Below, one piece after another: positions 34,099 through 41,926 of a DNA stretch of 41,939 nucleotides. The stretch's first letter is position 1. Every line of letters begins with the position of its first letter. The stretch lies in assembly GCA_025869365.1 (NCBI GenBank), contig JAOZVV010000113.1, positions 1-41,939 of the forward strand, in the 5' to 3' direction. Below the pieces are notes generated by a model. It ran no database searches and was not told the DNA's origin. It saw nothing but the letters and a program-made list of their open reading frames with translations. A program made the position numbers and the translations under genes. This DNA is from Pseudonocardia sp. (lineage in GTDB: Bacteria > Actinomycetota > Actinomycetes > Mycobacteriales > Pseudonocardiaceae).

Positions 34099-34290
34099 CA
34101 GGGAGCGGGCAGCTTTCCCGCCCGCCGCTGCGGTCCGCACACCTACCGCGACCTGCGGTGACGACGTGTGGCGCCGGTCACGGGCAATCGCCCCGTTCAC
34201 CCGGCGGTACGCCCTCGTGAGTAGCCTCGACACCCCGCAGTCAAGTCCCGGGTCGCCGAGCCCGCGGGGTACAGCCCCCCGAATCCCCCG

Positions 34291-34323
34291 CGACTCGGTG
34301 ACGGGAATACCGCGACTCGCGGG
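34291..34323. repeat. Second copy of the 33-bp dispersed repeat
   Basis: Identical over 33 bp to 4272-4304, the right arm of the inverted repeat after panB. Here only one arm is present and it abuts a different inverted repeat (34321-34400). Confidence 0.85.
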
Positions 34324-34400
34324 CACGGATCCTCCGGCCAGGGCGCCCCGACGGCGGCTTGACCCGGTCGGGGCGCCCTGGCTGGATGGGATCCGTGCCC
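34321..34400 (+). repeat. 80-bp two-part inverted repeat spanning the GDSL esterase start
   Basis: Outer arms of 12 bp (34321-34332, 34389-34400) and inner arms of 16 bp (34337-34352, 34367-34382) are all perfect. The chosen ATG (34386) lies in the short bulge between inner and outer right arms, so an mRNA starting upstream would bury the start codon in a stem. Confidence 0.75.
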
Positions 34401-35174
34401 CGACACGCGCTCGTCCTGTTGCTGAGCTGCCTCCCACTGGTCGGCACGGGGCTGGCCGCGGCACCCGCCGCGTCCGCGGACACCGGGTTCGACTACGTCG
34501 CCCTGGGGGACTCCTACGCCGCCGGCGTGGGCGCCACCCCGGACGGGGTGAGCGGGGCCTGCGGGCGCAGCCCGGAGTCCTACCCGGCGCTCTACGCGGG
34601 CGGCCGGACACTGACCTCGGTGGCCTGCAGTGGCGCGACCAGCACCGACGTCCTGCGCCGTCAGATCGGCAGCGTCACCGCGGACACGGACCTGGTGACG
34701 ATCACCGTCGGCGGCAACGACACCGGTTTCGGGCCGGTGCTCACCACCTGCACGGTCGCGGTGTCCGACGAGTCCTGCGCCCGGGCCGTCCGCGCCGGTG
34801 AGCGGATCGCGCGGTACGTGCTCCCGGTCGGGCTCGGCGCGGTCTACGGCGCCGTCCGGCTCCACGCGCCGCACGCCCGCGTCGTCGTCCTCGGGTATCC
34901 CCGGCTCTTCGACGGGACGGCCTGCGCCGGCGCCCCGAGCCCGGCCCGCCAGCAACTGCTCAACGCGGGCGCGGACGTGCTGAGCGCCTCGATCCGGGGG
35001 ACCGCGACCCGCCTGGGCGTCGAGTTCGTCGACGTCCGGGCCGCCTTCGCCGGGCACGGGGTCTGCAGCGGGGACCCCTGGATCAACGGCCCGGCGGCCG
35101 CCGGCGCCTACCACCCGACGGCCGTCGGGTACGCCCGCGGCTACCTCCCCGCGCTCCGGCAGGCGGCGGCGTAG
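34386..35174 (+). CDS. Secreted SGNH/GDSL esterase
   Basis: 262 aa. Signal peptide of about 31 residues (RHALVLLLSCLPLVGTGLAAAPAASA, cleaved after ASA), so the enzyme is exported. SGNH blocks: FDYVALGDSYAAG (Ser43), the Gly-containing SGATSTDVL, TVGGNDTGF (Asn), and the C-terminal Asp/His in ...GAYHPTAVGY. Six or more cysteines suggest disulfides, as in the Streptomyces SEST-like secreted lipases. Start choice: ATG 34386 gives a compact signal, a GTG at 34395 is possible, and an upstream TTG at 34359 has little support. No good Shine-Dalgarno is visible because of the inverted repeat. Substrate unknown. Confidence 0.88.
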   Translation: MGSVPRHALVLLLSCLPLVGTGLAAAPAASADTGFDYVALGDSYAAGVGATPDGVSGACGRSPESYPALYAGGRTLTSVACSGATSTDVLRRQIGSVTADTDLVTITVGGNDTGFGPVLTTCTVAVSDESCARAVRAGERIARYVLPVGLGAVYGAVRLHAPHARVVVLGYPRLFDGTACAGAPSPARQQLLNAGADVLSASIRGTATRLGVEFVDVRAAFAGHGVCSGDPWINGPAAAGAYHPTAVGYARGYLPALRQAAA

Positions 35175-35175
35175 C

Positions 35176-36105
35176 TCACACCGTCAGGACGATCTTGCCG
35201 GTGGTGCGGCCCTGCTCGCCGAGCCGGTGGGCGTCCGCGGCCCGCTCCAGCGGGAACGTCTCCGCGACGAGGATCCGGAGCCGGCCGGCGGTGTACAGCT
35301 CGACGAGCTCCGCCAGGCCGCTGCCGCCGGCCCGGACGTAGGCCCCGGTCGCCCGCACCCCGCGCTGCTCCGCCGCCTCCAGCGCCGCGGCGACCGCGAC
35401 CGTCGGCAGGCAGATCAGCAGGCCGCCGGGCGTCAGCACGTCGAACGAGCGGACGGACGTCTCACCGCCGACCAGGTCGTAGACCAGATCCACCGGCTCG
35501 ACGACCTTCTCGAACGCCGTGCTCCGGTAGTCCACGACCTCGTCCGCGCCGAGCTCGCGCAGCAGGTCGTGCTTGGCCTCGGACGCCGTGCCGATCACGT
35601 ACGCGCCGCGCGCCTTCGCGATCTGCACGGCGAGGTGCCCGACCCCGCCCGCCGCGGCGTGGATCAGCACCCGCTGGCCGGCCTGCAGCGCGCCGACGTC
35701 GACGAGGCTCTGCCAGGCCGTCATGCCGGCGAGCGGGAGCGCCGCCGCCTCCAGGATCGGCATGCCCTCCGGGCGCCGGACGAAGTGCCCGGCGGGCGCC
35801 GTCACGTACTCGGCGTAGGCGCCGTCCGGGCTCGGGAACCGCGCCATGCCGAGCACGGCGTCCCCCTCCGCGAGATCGCCCGCGGCGACGTCCACCACCC
35901 CGGCCGCGTCCCAGCCGACGGTGAACGGCTTCCCCCCGAAGGTCCGCGCCGGCCCGCCGCCGGCGCGGGTCTTCCAGTCGATCGGGTTGACCCCGGCCGC
36001 CTCGACCCGCACCCGGACCTCGCCGGGCGCCGGCACGGGCACCGGGACGTCGAGCAGTTGGAGGACCTCGGGCCCGCCGGTGGACTCACAGACGATCGCG
36101 CGCAT
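35176..36105 (-). CDS. NADP-dependent oxidoreductase, quinone oxidoreductase-like MDR
   Basis: 309 aa. Zinc-free medium-chain dehydrogenase/reductase: GroES-like N-terminal part (GPEVLQLLDVPVPVPAPGEVRVRVEAAGVNPIDWKTR), FTVGWDAAGVV, then nucleotide-binding LIHAAAGGVGHLAVQIAKARGAYVIGTAS and the C-terminal GRTTGKIVLTV typical of the family. Zinc-ligand cysteines are lacking. It probably reduces quinones or enones with NADPH in the cytoplasm. Its stop is one base from the GDSL esterase stop on the other strand. It does not appear to be in an operon. Confidence 0.92.
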   Translation of the reverse strand: MRAIVCESTGGPEVLQLLDVPVPVPAPGEVRVRVEAAGVNPIDWKTRAGGGPARTFGGKPFTVGWDAAGVVDVAAGDLAEGDAVLGMARFPSPDGAYAEYVTAPAGHFVRRPEGMPILEAAALPLAGMTAWQSLVDVGALQAGQRVLIHAAAGGVGHLAVQIAKARGAYVIGTASEAKHDLLRELGADEVVDYRSTAFEKVVEPVDLVYDLVGGETSVRSFDVLTPGGLLICLPTVAVAAALEAAEQRGVRATGAYVRAGGSGLAELVELYTAGRLRILVAETFPLERAADAHRLGEQGRTTGKIVLTV

Positions 36106-36129
36106 CTCCGGTGTCTAGCACGCCGGTGG

Positions 36130-36543
36130 CTAGCGGGCCGCCGCCGAGCCCGGGAGGAACTCGCCCTCGACGACGGCCGGCGGCCGGTTCTCCCAGTCCA
36201 GGTAGCGCTGGGTCTCGACGAGGACGGCACCGCCCAGCCACAGCGCGACCACACCGTCGTCGACCAGGCCGAACACCGAGAAGAGAACCTCGGGCACGAG
36301 GTCGACCGGGGAGACGAGGTAGGCGACGGCGAGGATCAGTATCGTGAGCCGGCCGCGGCTGAGACCGGGGTACTTCCCGCTGAGCGCGGCGCCGGCCATC
36401 CGCGGCAGCGCGCGCAGCCGGTCCGCGAGGCCCGGGGCACCGGGCCGGCGACCCTCGGACAGCGCACGCCAGAGCATGCGGAACGCCGCCAGCTTCTGGG
36501 GGCCGTACTTGGTGGTTGCCACGAACCGGTCAACGCCGGACAT
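36130..36543 (-). CDS. DUF1232 (YkvA-like) membrane protein
   Basis: 137 aa. The DUF1232 signature SPVDLVPEVLFSVFGLVDDGVVALWL is clear, inside a hydrophobic pair of helices (about residues 68-105). Function unknown; proteins of this family are small inner-membrane or membrane-associated proteins. It lies 22 bp downstream of the nitrile hydratase beta gene on the same strand, in the place where many nitrile hydratase operons carry an activator gene, but it has no similarity to activators. Confidence 0.85.
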   Translation of the reverse strand: MSGVDRFVATTKYGPQKLAAFRMLWRALSEGRRPGAPGLADRLRALPRMAGAALSGKYPGLSRGRLTILILAVAYLVSPVDLVPEVLFSVFGLVDDGVVALWLGGAVLVETQRYLDWENRPPAVVEGEFLPGSAAAR

Positions 36544-36565
36544 GTCGCCCGCGTTCCCGGGGCGC

Positions 36566-37219
36566 TCAGGGTGCGAGATAGCTCTCGAACGCCTCGATCT
36601 CCACGCTCAGCCCCGGATCGGCCTCCCCGCCCCACAGCTCGACGCCGGTGAACCGGACCGTGTAGAGCCATTCGGGCCGCTCGCCGGCACCGTGGGCGTT
36701 GCTGTCCGGCAGCACGTGGGCGCCGTGCACGCGCTCGACGACGCCGGCCTTGCCCCGCGCGTACCGCGGGAGCCGGGTGTGGCCGGTGGGATGGGTGTTG
36801 CGGGTCCGGACCTGCTCGCCCACGGCGAAACGGGGCGGTGGGTCCACCGGCCGGTCCGCCCGGCTGCCCGTCGCCAGGACGGCCGGGACCTCCGCCGCCG
36901 CGAGCACCCGCGCGGGCGTCCCGGGCCGCAGGGACCGCCCGGCCGCCAGCTCGTCGCTCCCGACCAGGCCCGCGTGGACCAGGAGGCGTTCGAGCGCCTT
37001 GATCCAGATCGCGTAGTAGCTCGACGTCAGGTACTCCCCCGGCGGCAGGCTCTCCCGGGCGGAGCGGCTCGCGTCGATGGTCCAGCGTCCCGGGCTCGCC
37101 GCGGCGAGGGTCAGGGCGAGCGCGCGCCGCTCCCACTCGGCGTGGAACACCTCGTCCTCGGGTTCGGGCAGCACCGGCCCGAAGCCCATGGCCCCACCCA
37201 GGTCGGCGACGGTGTTCAC
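36566..37219 (-). CDS. Nitrile hydratase beta subunit
   Basis: 217 aa from a GTG overlapping the alpha-subunit stop (GTGA). N-terminal [36 protein letters not shown] and [20 protein letters not shown] are classical beta-subunit segments. The C-terminal SH3-like barrel has [48 protein letters not shown] and YTVRF. With alpha it forms the enzyme hydrating nitriles to amides. Both the N-terminal helical part and the C-terminal barrel are present, so it is not the small activator protein, which resembles the beta N-terminus alone. Confidence 0.92.
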   Translation of the reverse strand: MNTVADLGGAMGFGPVLPEPEDEVFHAEWERRALALTLAAASPGRWTIDASRSARESLPPGEYLTSSYYAIWIKALERLLVHAGLVGSDELAAGRSLRPGTPARVLAAAEVPAVLATGSRADRPVDPPPRFAVGEQVRTRNTHPTGHTRLPRYARGKAGVVERVHGAHVLPDSNAHGAGERPEWLYTVRFTGVELWGGEADPGLSVEIEAFESYLAP

Positions 37220-37794
37220 ACCGTCACCAGACCCGTCCCGATCATGGAGTCCCGGCTGACGATCGCCGCGAGCCGCTCCTCGGACCAGCCCGTGGTGCCC
37301 GCCGGACGCCGCGGCACCACCAGGTAGCGGACCTCGGCCGTGGAGTCGTGCACGGTGATCCGGGTGGTGTCCGGGAGCGTCACCCCGAAGTCCGCCAGCA
37401 CCCCGCGCGGGTCGATCACCACGCGCGAGCGGTAGGCCGGGGACTTGTACCAGGTCGGGGGCAGCCCGAGGACCGGCCACGGGTAGCAGGAGCACAGCGT
37501 GCAGACGACGACGTGGTGCTCGTCGGCGGAGTTCTCCACCGCCACCATGTGCTCGCCCTGGCGGCCGCCGTAGCCCAGCTCCGCGATCGCCGCGGTGGCA
37601 TCGGCGAGCAGCCGCTCGCGGTAGGCGGGGTCGGTCCAGGACCGCGCGACGACGTGCGCGCCGTTGCGGGGGCCGACGTCGCGCTCGTAGGTGGCGATGA
37701 TCGCGTCCAGCGCGTCGGGCTCGACGTACCCCTTCTCGACGAGGATCGCCTCGAGCGCCTCGACGCGGAGCGCCATCTCCGGCTCGTTCCCCAT
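37216..37794 (-). CDS. Nitrile hydratase alpha subunit, cobalt-type motif
   Basis: 192 aa from the ATG at 37794. It carries the metal claw [10 protein letters not shown] with Cys98, Cys101 and Cys103; Thr in CTLCSC marks the Co(III) type, while iron enzymes have CSLCSC. Other family features are [58 protein letters not shown] and [14 protein letters not shown]. Two of the cysteines should be oxidised to sulfinic/sulfenic acid during maturation. The alpha-then-beta order is more usual for iron enzymes; many cobalt operons run beta-alpha-activator. No activator, amidase or cobalt transporter gene is adjacent. Thiocyanate hydrolase gamma subunit is a less likely alternative. Confidence 0.92.
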   Translation of the reverse strand: MGNEPEMALRVEALEAILVEKGYVEPDALDAIIATYERDVGPRNGAHVVARSWTDPAYRERLLADATAAIAELGYGGRQGEHMVAVENSADEHHVVVCTLCSCYPWPVLGLPPTWYKSPAYRSRVVIDPRGVLADFGVTLPDTTRITVHDSTAEVRYLVVPRRPAGTTGWSEERLAAIVSRDSMIGTGLVTV

Positions 37795-37873
37795 GCCGCC
37801 AGCCTGCTCCCCGGCGTTGCGGGCCACAAGCACGGGGCACGGCCGGTCGGGCGGACGGCCTAAGGTCGGCTCC

Positions 37874-39436
37874 GTGAGCGAGGTGACGGTCGCCCGGCAG
37901 GTGCTCGAGGTCCTGGCCCACCACGGTGCGACGACGGTGTTCGGCCTGCCCGGGGTGCACAACCTCGCCTTCTGGGGTGCGGACCCCGCCCCGGTCGTCG
38001 TCCGGCACGAGCAGACCGCGGTCTACGCCGCGGACGGCTGGGCCCGGCGGAGCGGGCGGCTGGGTGCGGCGGTCGTGACGAGCGGGCCGGGCGCGGCCAA
38101 CGCCGTCGCCGCGTTCGGGGAGGCGGCGGCGTCGCACTCCCCCGTCGTCCTCGTCGCGTCCGAGATCCCTGCGGCCGCCGCGCGGCCCGGGCGCCGGCGC
38201 GGGGTGCTGCACGAGTCCCGGGACCAGTCGGCGTTGTTCGCACCGCTGGCCAAGGCGGTGTTCCGGCCGCGGACGCCCGCGGGGGCGGCCTCCGCGATCG
38301 CGGACGCGGCGGCCACCGCGCTGCGCCCGCCGCGCGGGCCGGTCTACCTCGACGTCCCGGCGGACGTGCTGGGGCAGCTCGCGGCGCCCGGACCGGCCGG
38401 GCCGGCGCCGGCCCGCCCCGCCGTGGTGTCCCCCGGCGTCGCGGACGCCGTCGACACGCTGGCCGGACGGCGGGTGGTGATCTGGGCGGGCGGGGCCGCC
38501 GTCGACGAGGCCGCCGGGATCGAGATCCTGGCCGGGCGGCTCGGGGCACCGCTGGTGACCAGCTTCCACGCCCGCGGCATGCCGGGCGCACTGGGCGTCC
38601 CCCCGCACGAGCCCGAGGTCGCGGCGCTGATCGGCGCGGCGGACGTGCTGCTCGTCGTGGGCGGCGACCTCGACGGCATGAACACCCGCAACTGGACGAT
38701 GCCGCGGCCGCCCGTGCTCGTCACCGTGGACCCGGCACCGCCGGCGGATCCGCCGGAGTGGACCGCGGACGTCGCTCTCACCGGTGAGCTGTCCTGGCTG
38801 GTCCGGGTACTCGCCGAGCGGGTTCCCGCGCACGAGCCGTGGTGTCCCGCCGATCTCGCGGCGCGGGTCCGCGCGGGCCTGGACCCGGACGCACTCGTCC
38901 TCCTCGACGCCGTGGACTCCCGTCCGGCGGGCACCGCGCTGGTCTGCGACATGGCCGTCGCCGGGTACTGGGCGGGCGGCTACGCGCACGTCGGGGAGCC
39001 GCGCGGCCTGGCGTACCCGGTCGGCTGGGGGACTCTCGGGTTCGGGCTCCCGGCGGCGGTCGGGGTGGCGTCGACGGGCGTGCCGACACTCGTCGTGTGC
39101 GGCGACGGCGGCCTCGTCATGGGCCTCGGCGAGCTGGCCACCCTCGTGCAGGAGCACCTTCCGGTGACCGTTCTCGTCGTCGACGACGGCGGGTACGGGA
39201 TGCTGCGGTACGACCAGTCCCGCGCCGGCGCCGAGCATCGCGGCGTGGATCTCGTGACCCCGGACTTCGTGGCCCTGGCCAGGGCTTTCGGCATCGCGGC
39301 GACGGACGTCCCCGGTCTCGCCGGGGTGGGCGCGGCGCTCCGCGCGGCCCTGGCGACCGGGGCCCCGCACCTGGTGCGGGTGCCGGCCCGGCTGACCCCG
39401 CCGCGCACCACCTCGCCGCGCTGGCACGAGGACTGA
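37874..39436 (+). CDS. ThDP-dependent enzyme, benzoylformate decarboxylase/acetolactate synthase-like
   Basis: 520 aa, GTG start. N-terminal PYR domain with the cofactor-activating Glu46 ([17 protein letters not shown]) and [16 protein letters not shown]; a shortened central domain; and the C-terminal PP domain with [14 protein letters not shown]...[12 protein letters not shown], the Mg/ThDP motif, with DDGG where many members have NNGG. It is shorter than acetolactate synthase (about 550-600 aa) and has no ilvN neighbour, so branched-chain synthesis is unlikely; a 2-keto acid decarboxylase or carboligase is more plausible. It is divergent from the nitrile hydratase genes across 79 bp. Substrate unknown. 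Confidence 0.85.
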   Translation: MSEVTVARQVLEVLAHHGATTVFGLPGVHNLAFWGADPAPVVVRHEQTAVYAADGWARRSGRLGAAVVTSGPGAANAVAAFGEAAASHSPVVLVASEIPAAAARPGRRRGVLHESRDQSALFAPLAKAVFRPRTPAGAASAIADAAATALRPPRGPVYLDVPADVLGQLAAPGPAGPAPARPAVVSPGVADAVDTLAGRRVVIWAGGAAVDEAAGIEILAGRLGAPLVTSFHARGMPGALGVPPHEPEVAALIGAADVLLVVGGDLDGMNTRNWTMPRPPVLVTVDPAPPADPPEWTADVALTGELSWLVRVLAERVPAHEPWCPADLAARVRAGLDPDALVLLDAVDSRPAGTALVCDMAVAGYWAGGYAHVGEPRGLAYPVGWGTLGFGLPAAVGVASTGVPTLVVCGDGGLVMGLGELATLVQEHLPVTVLVVDDGGYGMLRYDQSRAGAEHRGVDLVTPDFVALARAFGIAATDVPGLAGVGAALRAALATGAPHLVRVPARLTPPRTTSPRWHED

Positions 39437-39479
39437 TTTTCCGGCATCCGGAGAATCTCCTTGCCTTCGACCGAGATAG

Positions 39480-39489
39480 CGATATATCG
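39480..39489. promoter_or_regulatory. Candidate PadR operator
   Basis: CGATATATCG is a perfect 10-nt palindrome, flanked by GAGATAG at 39473 and 39510, about 90 bp before the PadR start. AT-rich ATATAT-centred palindromes are typical PadR binding sites, so autoregulation is likely. Confidence 0.55.
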
Positions 39490-39578
39490 TGATGGCACGC
39501 GAGCTACTGAGATAGATCCACAGGGATCGTCGAGAACCAGGAGGCTCGGTCACGAGAACACTGTCGAGGAGACGTCTG

Positions 39579-40430
39579 ATGAACGCCACGAACCCTGCGT
39601 GGGACCCCCGCGCACCCTTCGGTTTCGGAGCCGAGTTCGGCTCCCCCTTCGGTTTCGGAGCCGAGTTCGGCTCCCCCTTCGGTCGCGGACGCCGCGGCCG
39701 CCCCCCGTTCGCCGGCCGCCGCGGCGGCGGACGCCGCGTCGAGTCGGACCCCGCCACGGGCGCCGACCTGCACGCCGCGATGCGTGCGGCGATGCACGAC
39801 GAGTCCGACGGCCCGCCGGAGCGCCCCGAGGGCGACGAGCGCGGCCGCCGTGGCGGGCGCCGGCACGGCGGGCCCCGCTTCGGTCCCGGTTTCGGGCCCG
39901 GCTTCGGCCCGGGCGGTCCCGGGCGCGGCTTCGGACCCGGCGGCTTCGGGCCCGGCGGTCCGCGCGGCGGCCGGCGCGGCCGGCGCACGAACCGCGGAGA
40001 CGTCCGGCTGGCCGTCCTCGCCCTCGTCGCCGAGGCCCCGCGGCACGGCTACGAGATCATCCAGGAGATCGCCGAGCGTTCGGGCGGGCGCTGGAAGCCC
40101 AGCCCCGGCTCCGTCTATCCCACGCTGTCGCAGCTGGAGGACGAAGGCCTGGTGCGCGTCGAGAAGATCGACGGCCGCCGGGTCGTCCACCTCACCGAGG
40201 CGGGCACGGCGTACGTCGCCGAGCACGCCGACGAGCTGGCGAAGGTCTGGCAGTCCGTCGAGGCGGACGGCGAGGAGAACGAGCCCGAGGCCGTCCTCTG
40301 GCAGCAGCTCGGCCTGCTGCACGCCGCCGCCCAGCAGGTGATCGCCACCGGCACCCCGGCGCAGGTCGCCGCGGCCACCGAGGCCCTCACCGAGGCCCGC
40401 AAGACGATCTACCGCCTGCTCGCGGAGTGA
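39579..40430 (+). CDS. PadR family regulator with Gly/Phe/Arg-rich N-terminus
   Basis: 283 aa, ATG with GAGGAGA upstream. The PadR winged helix lies at about 138-215: NRGDVRLAVLALVAEAPRHGYEIIQEIAERSGGRWKPSPGSVYPTLSQLEDEGLVRVEKIDGRRVVHLTEAG, followed by a C-terminal dimerisation helix region. The first 135 residues are low complexity: FGFGAEFGSP repeats encoded by a 30-bp tandem duplication, an Arg/Gly-rich stretch and FGPGFGPGFGPGG repeats. Such extensions are found on actinobacterial PadR proteins and are probably disordered. It likely represses itself through the palindrome at 39480; other targets are unknown. No transporter gene is adjacent. Confidence 0.9.
   Translation: MNATNPAWDPRAPFGFGAEFGSPFGFGAEFGSPFGRGRRGRPPFAGRRGGGRRVESDPATGADLHAAMRAAMHDESDGPPERPEGDERGRRGGRRHGGPRFGPGFGPGFGPGGPGRGFGPGGFGPGGPRGGRRGRRTNRGDVRLAVLALVAEAPRHGYEIIQEIAERSGGRWKPSPGSVYPTLSQLEDEGLVRVEKIDGRRVVHLTEAGTAYVAEHADELAKVWQSVEADGEENEPEAVLWQQLGLLHAAAQQVIATGTPAQVAAATEALTEARKTIYRLLAE
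39615..39683 (+). repeat. 30-bp tandem repeat inside the PadR gene
   Basis: Two perfect 30-bp units (39615-39644 and 39645-39674) plus the first 9 bp of a third encode FGFGAEFGSP twice. The unit is a multiple of three, so copy-number changes keep the frame. Confidence 0.9.
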
Positions 40431-40473
40431 TCCGCACCCCCGGATGACGACGGACCCCGGCGGTCCCGAGGGC

Positions 40474-40869
40474 TCAGCAGTCCCGCAGCTCGGGCGTCTG
40501 GTTCAGCACCTGACCCCGCGGCGAGATGAACTCCCGGTACACCGGGGAGTCCACGTCCGCGGGCGCGAAGGCGGCGACCCGATGGCAGTTCTGGAACGCC
40601 AGCACGACCCCGAAGTGCCGCTCCAGCGCGCCGCGGATCGAGTTGCTGGCCAGGGCACGCAGGAGCTGGCCGCGCTCCTGCTCCGAGGGCGGCGGGACCT
40701 CGTGCTCCCCGAAGGGGGCGTCGGGGCGGGCCACCCGGTCGTCGGCCGCGGCGGACACGACCTCCCAGGCGTAGGGCAGCGAGTCGCGGACGACGGCGAC
40801 GAACTGGGCGTCGTCCATCTCTCCGCGCTGCGCGGCGTCGATGACGGCGGTGGGGACGTCGAGGGACAT
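40474..40869 (-). CDS. SCO5389 family protein
   Basis: 131 aa. It resembles the Streptomyces SCO5389 family of unknown function: MSLDVP start, PYAWEVVS, PPPSEQERGQLLRALASNSIRGALERHFGVVLAFQNCHRVAAF and a C-terminal GQVLNQTPELRDC. It has no signal or membrane segment and two cysteines, one being the last residue. The upstream gene on the same strand, 73 bp away, is a P-loop ATPase, the same partnership as SCO5388/SCO5389 as I recall it, so a shared function is likely. Convergent with padR. Confidence 0.8.
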   Translation of the reverse strand: MSLDVPTAVIDAAQRGEMDDAQFVAVVRDSLPYAWEVVSAAADDRVARPDAPFGEHEVPPPSEQERGQLLRALASNSIRGALERHFGVVLAFQNCHRVAAFAPADVDSPVYREFISPRGQVLNQTPELRDC

Positions 40870-40942
40870 GGGGTCTCCTTGGTGGCTGTCGGCGGAGCGT
40901 GGGGTGGAACGGCCCGGTGGGGGTGGCGGCGTCAGGACGCCG

Positions 40943-41884
40943 TCACGCGGTCACCGAGAAGTCGGGGTCGATCTGCGTGCTGAGGTCGGTGCCCGTGGCG
41001 TTGTTCGCCCAGGCCAGGGCGTTGCGCAGGTGGAAGGAGACGGTGCCGCGGTGGTAGGCGGCCCAGTCCCGGTCCCGCGCGTCGAGGTCCGCGTGCAGCG
41101 CGTCGAGGACGGCGAGGTTCGCGGGTTCGAGGGCGTCGATCGGCAGCAGGTCCCCGCGCTCGGCGGAACGGACCCACGCGGATCGGCCGAGCCAGCCCAG
41201 CAGCGCGTCGCTGACGCGCGCGCGCAGGTACTCGACGTCCGAGTCGTCGGCGATCTTGTTCCCGAGTACCCGGAGCGCGACGTCGTGGGCGCGGGCGTGC
41301 TCGGCGTACTGCTCGTACACCCCGACCCCGCGCCGGGTGGGCTCGCTGACCAGCACGGTCAGGTCGAAACGGGTGAACAGGCCGGAGGCGAAGGCGTCCG
41401 CGCCGGCCGTCATGTCGACGACGACGTACTCCCCCGGCCGGTCGACGAGATGGTTCAGGTAGAGCTCCACCGCACCGGTCTTGGAGTGGTAGCAGGAGAC
41501 CCCGATGTCCGACTCCTCGAACTCGCCCGTCACCAGGTACCGGACGCCGCCGGCCTCCGCGGAGTACCGGGTCAGCAGCTCCCCGGACGGATCGAGCCCG
41601 ACCAGCCGCGAACCGCGGCCCGGCGGCGTCGTCTTGATCATGACGTCGGCCGACGGGATGCGCGGGTTGCTCCCCCGCAGGTGTTCCTTGAGCCAGCCGA
41701 GGTCCCCGCCGAGCGGCCGCGGCGGCGGCGCGTCCGGGTCCGCCCCCAGCGCGACGCCGAGGTGCTGGTTGATGTCCGCGTCGATCGCGAGCACCGGGTG
41801 CCCCCGGGATGCGAGGTAGCGGCCGAACATCGCCGCCGTCGTCGTCTTGCCGCTGCCGCCCTTGCCCACGAACGCGATGCGCAC
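40943..41884 (-). CDS. MinD/CooC-like P-loop ATPase
   Basis: 313 aa from the GTG at 41884, preceded by GGAGGAAGGGA; the frame is open to 41935 but without a ribosome site. Deviant Walker A KGGSGKTTT (about 7-15), IDADINQHLG (switch I type Asp), VVVDMTAGADAFASGLF (Walker B region) and LVSEPTRRGVGVYEQY identify a SIMIBI-class ATPase like CooC, which loads nickel into CO dehydrogenase, or other maturation/partition ATPases. A signature-Lys-containing loop suggests ATP-dependent dimerisation. The SCO5389-like partner sits downstream. The client is unknown. Confidence 0.88.
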   Translation of the reverse strand: MRIAFVGKGGSGKTTTAAMFGRYLASRGHPVLAIDADINQHLGVALGADPDAPPPRPLGGDLGWLKEHLRGSNPRIPSADVMIKTTPPGRGSRLVGLDPSGELLTRYSAEAGGVRYLVTGEFEESDIGVSCYHSKTGAVELYLNHLVDRPGEYVVVDMTAGADAFASGLFTRFDLTVLVSEPTRRGVGVYEQYAEHARAHDVALRVLGNKIADDSDVEYLRARVSDALLGWLGRSAWVRSAERGDLLPIDALEPANLAVLDALHADLDARDRDWAAYHRGTVSFHLRNALAWANNATGTDLSTQIDPDFSVTA

Positions 41885-41902
41885 CGCACGTCCCTTCCTC
41901 CG

Positions 41903-41926
41903 GTTACTGAGGATGGTAACGGTAAC
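41903..41926 (-). promoter_or_regulatory. GTTAC/GTAAC repeats upstream of the P-loop ATPase
   Basis: GTTAC (41903-41907) and GTAAC (41916-41920) are inverted with an 8-bp spacer, and GGTAAC repeats directly at 41915 and 41921. On the minus strand TACCAT (41913-41918) could be a -10. This is an operator/promoter candidate close to the window edge. Confidence 0.35.

Larger units (their letters stand above)
33863..34385. other. 523-bp intergenic region, no gene seen
   Basis: This divergent gap between the M23 peptidase and the GDSL esterase holds no convincing coding frame on either strand. It contains the nested hairpin at 34039-34098, the 33-bp dispersed repeat at 34291-34323 and the left part of an 80-bp inverted repeat. 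The M23 side (33863-34260) would be an unusually long leader if the promoter is near 34210. Confidence 0.6.

Noticed and set aside
33863-34260. c-di-AMP (ydaO) riboswitch before the M23 gene
   Set aside because: The context fits, but I could not find the conserved ydaO core segments on the minus strand.
37874-39436. Acetolactate synthase catalytic subunit
   Set aside because: It is short, lacks an ilvN/ilvC neighbourhood, and sits beside nitrile hydratase genes.
37220-39988. Upstream extension of the nitrile hydratase beta frame
   Set aside because: The frame stays open through the alpha gene and the opposite-strand ThDP gene only because stops are rare; the GTG at 37219 coupled to the alpha stop is the natural start.
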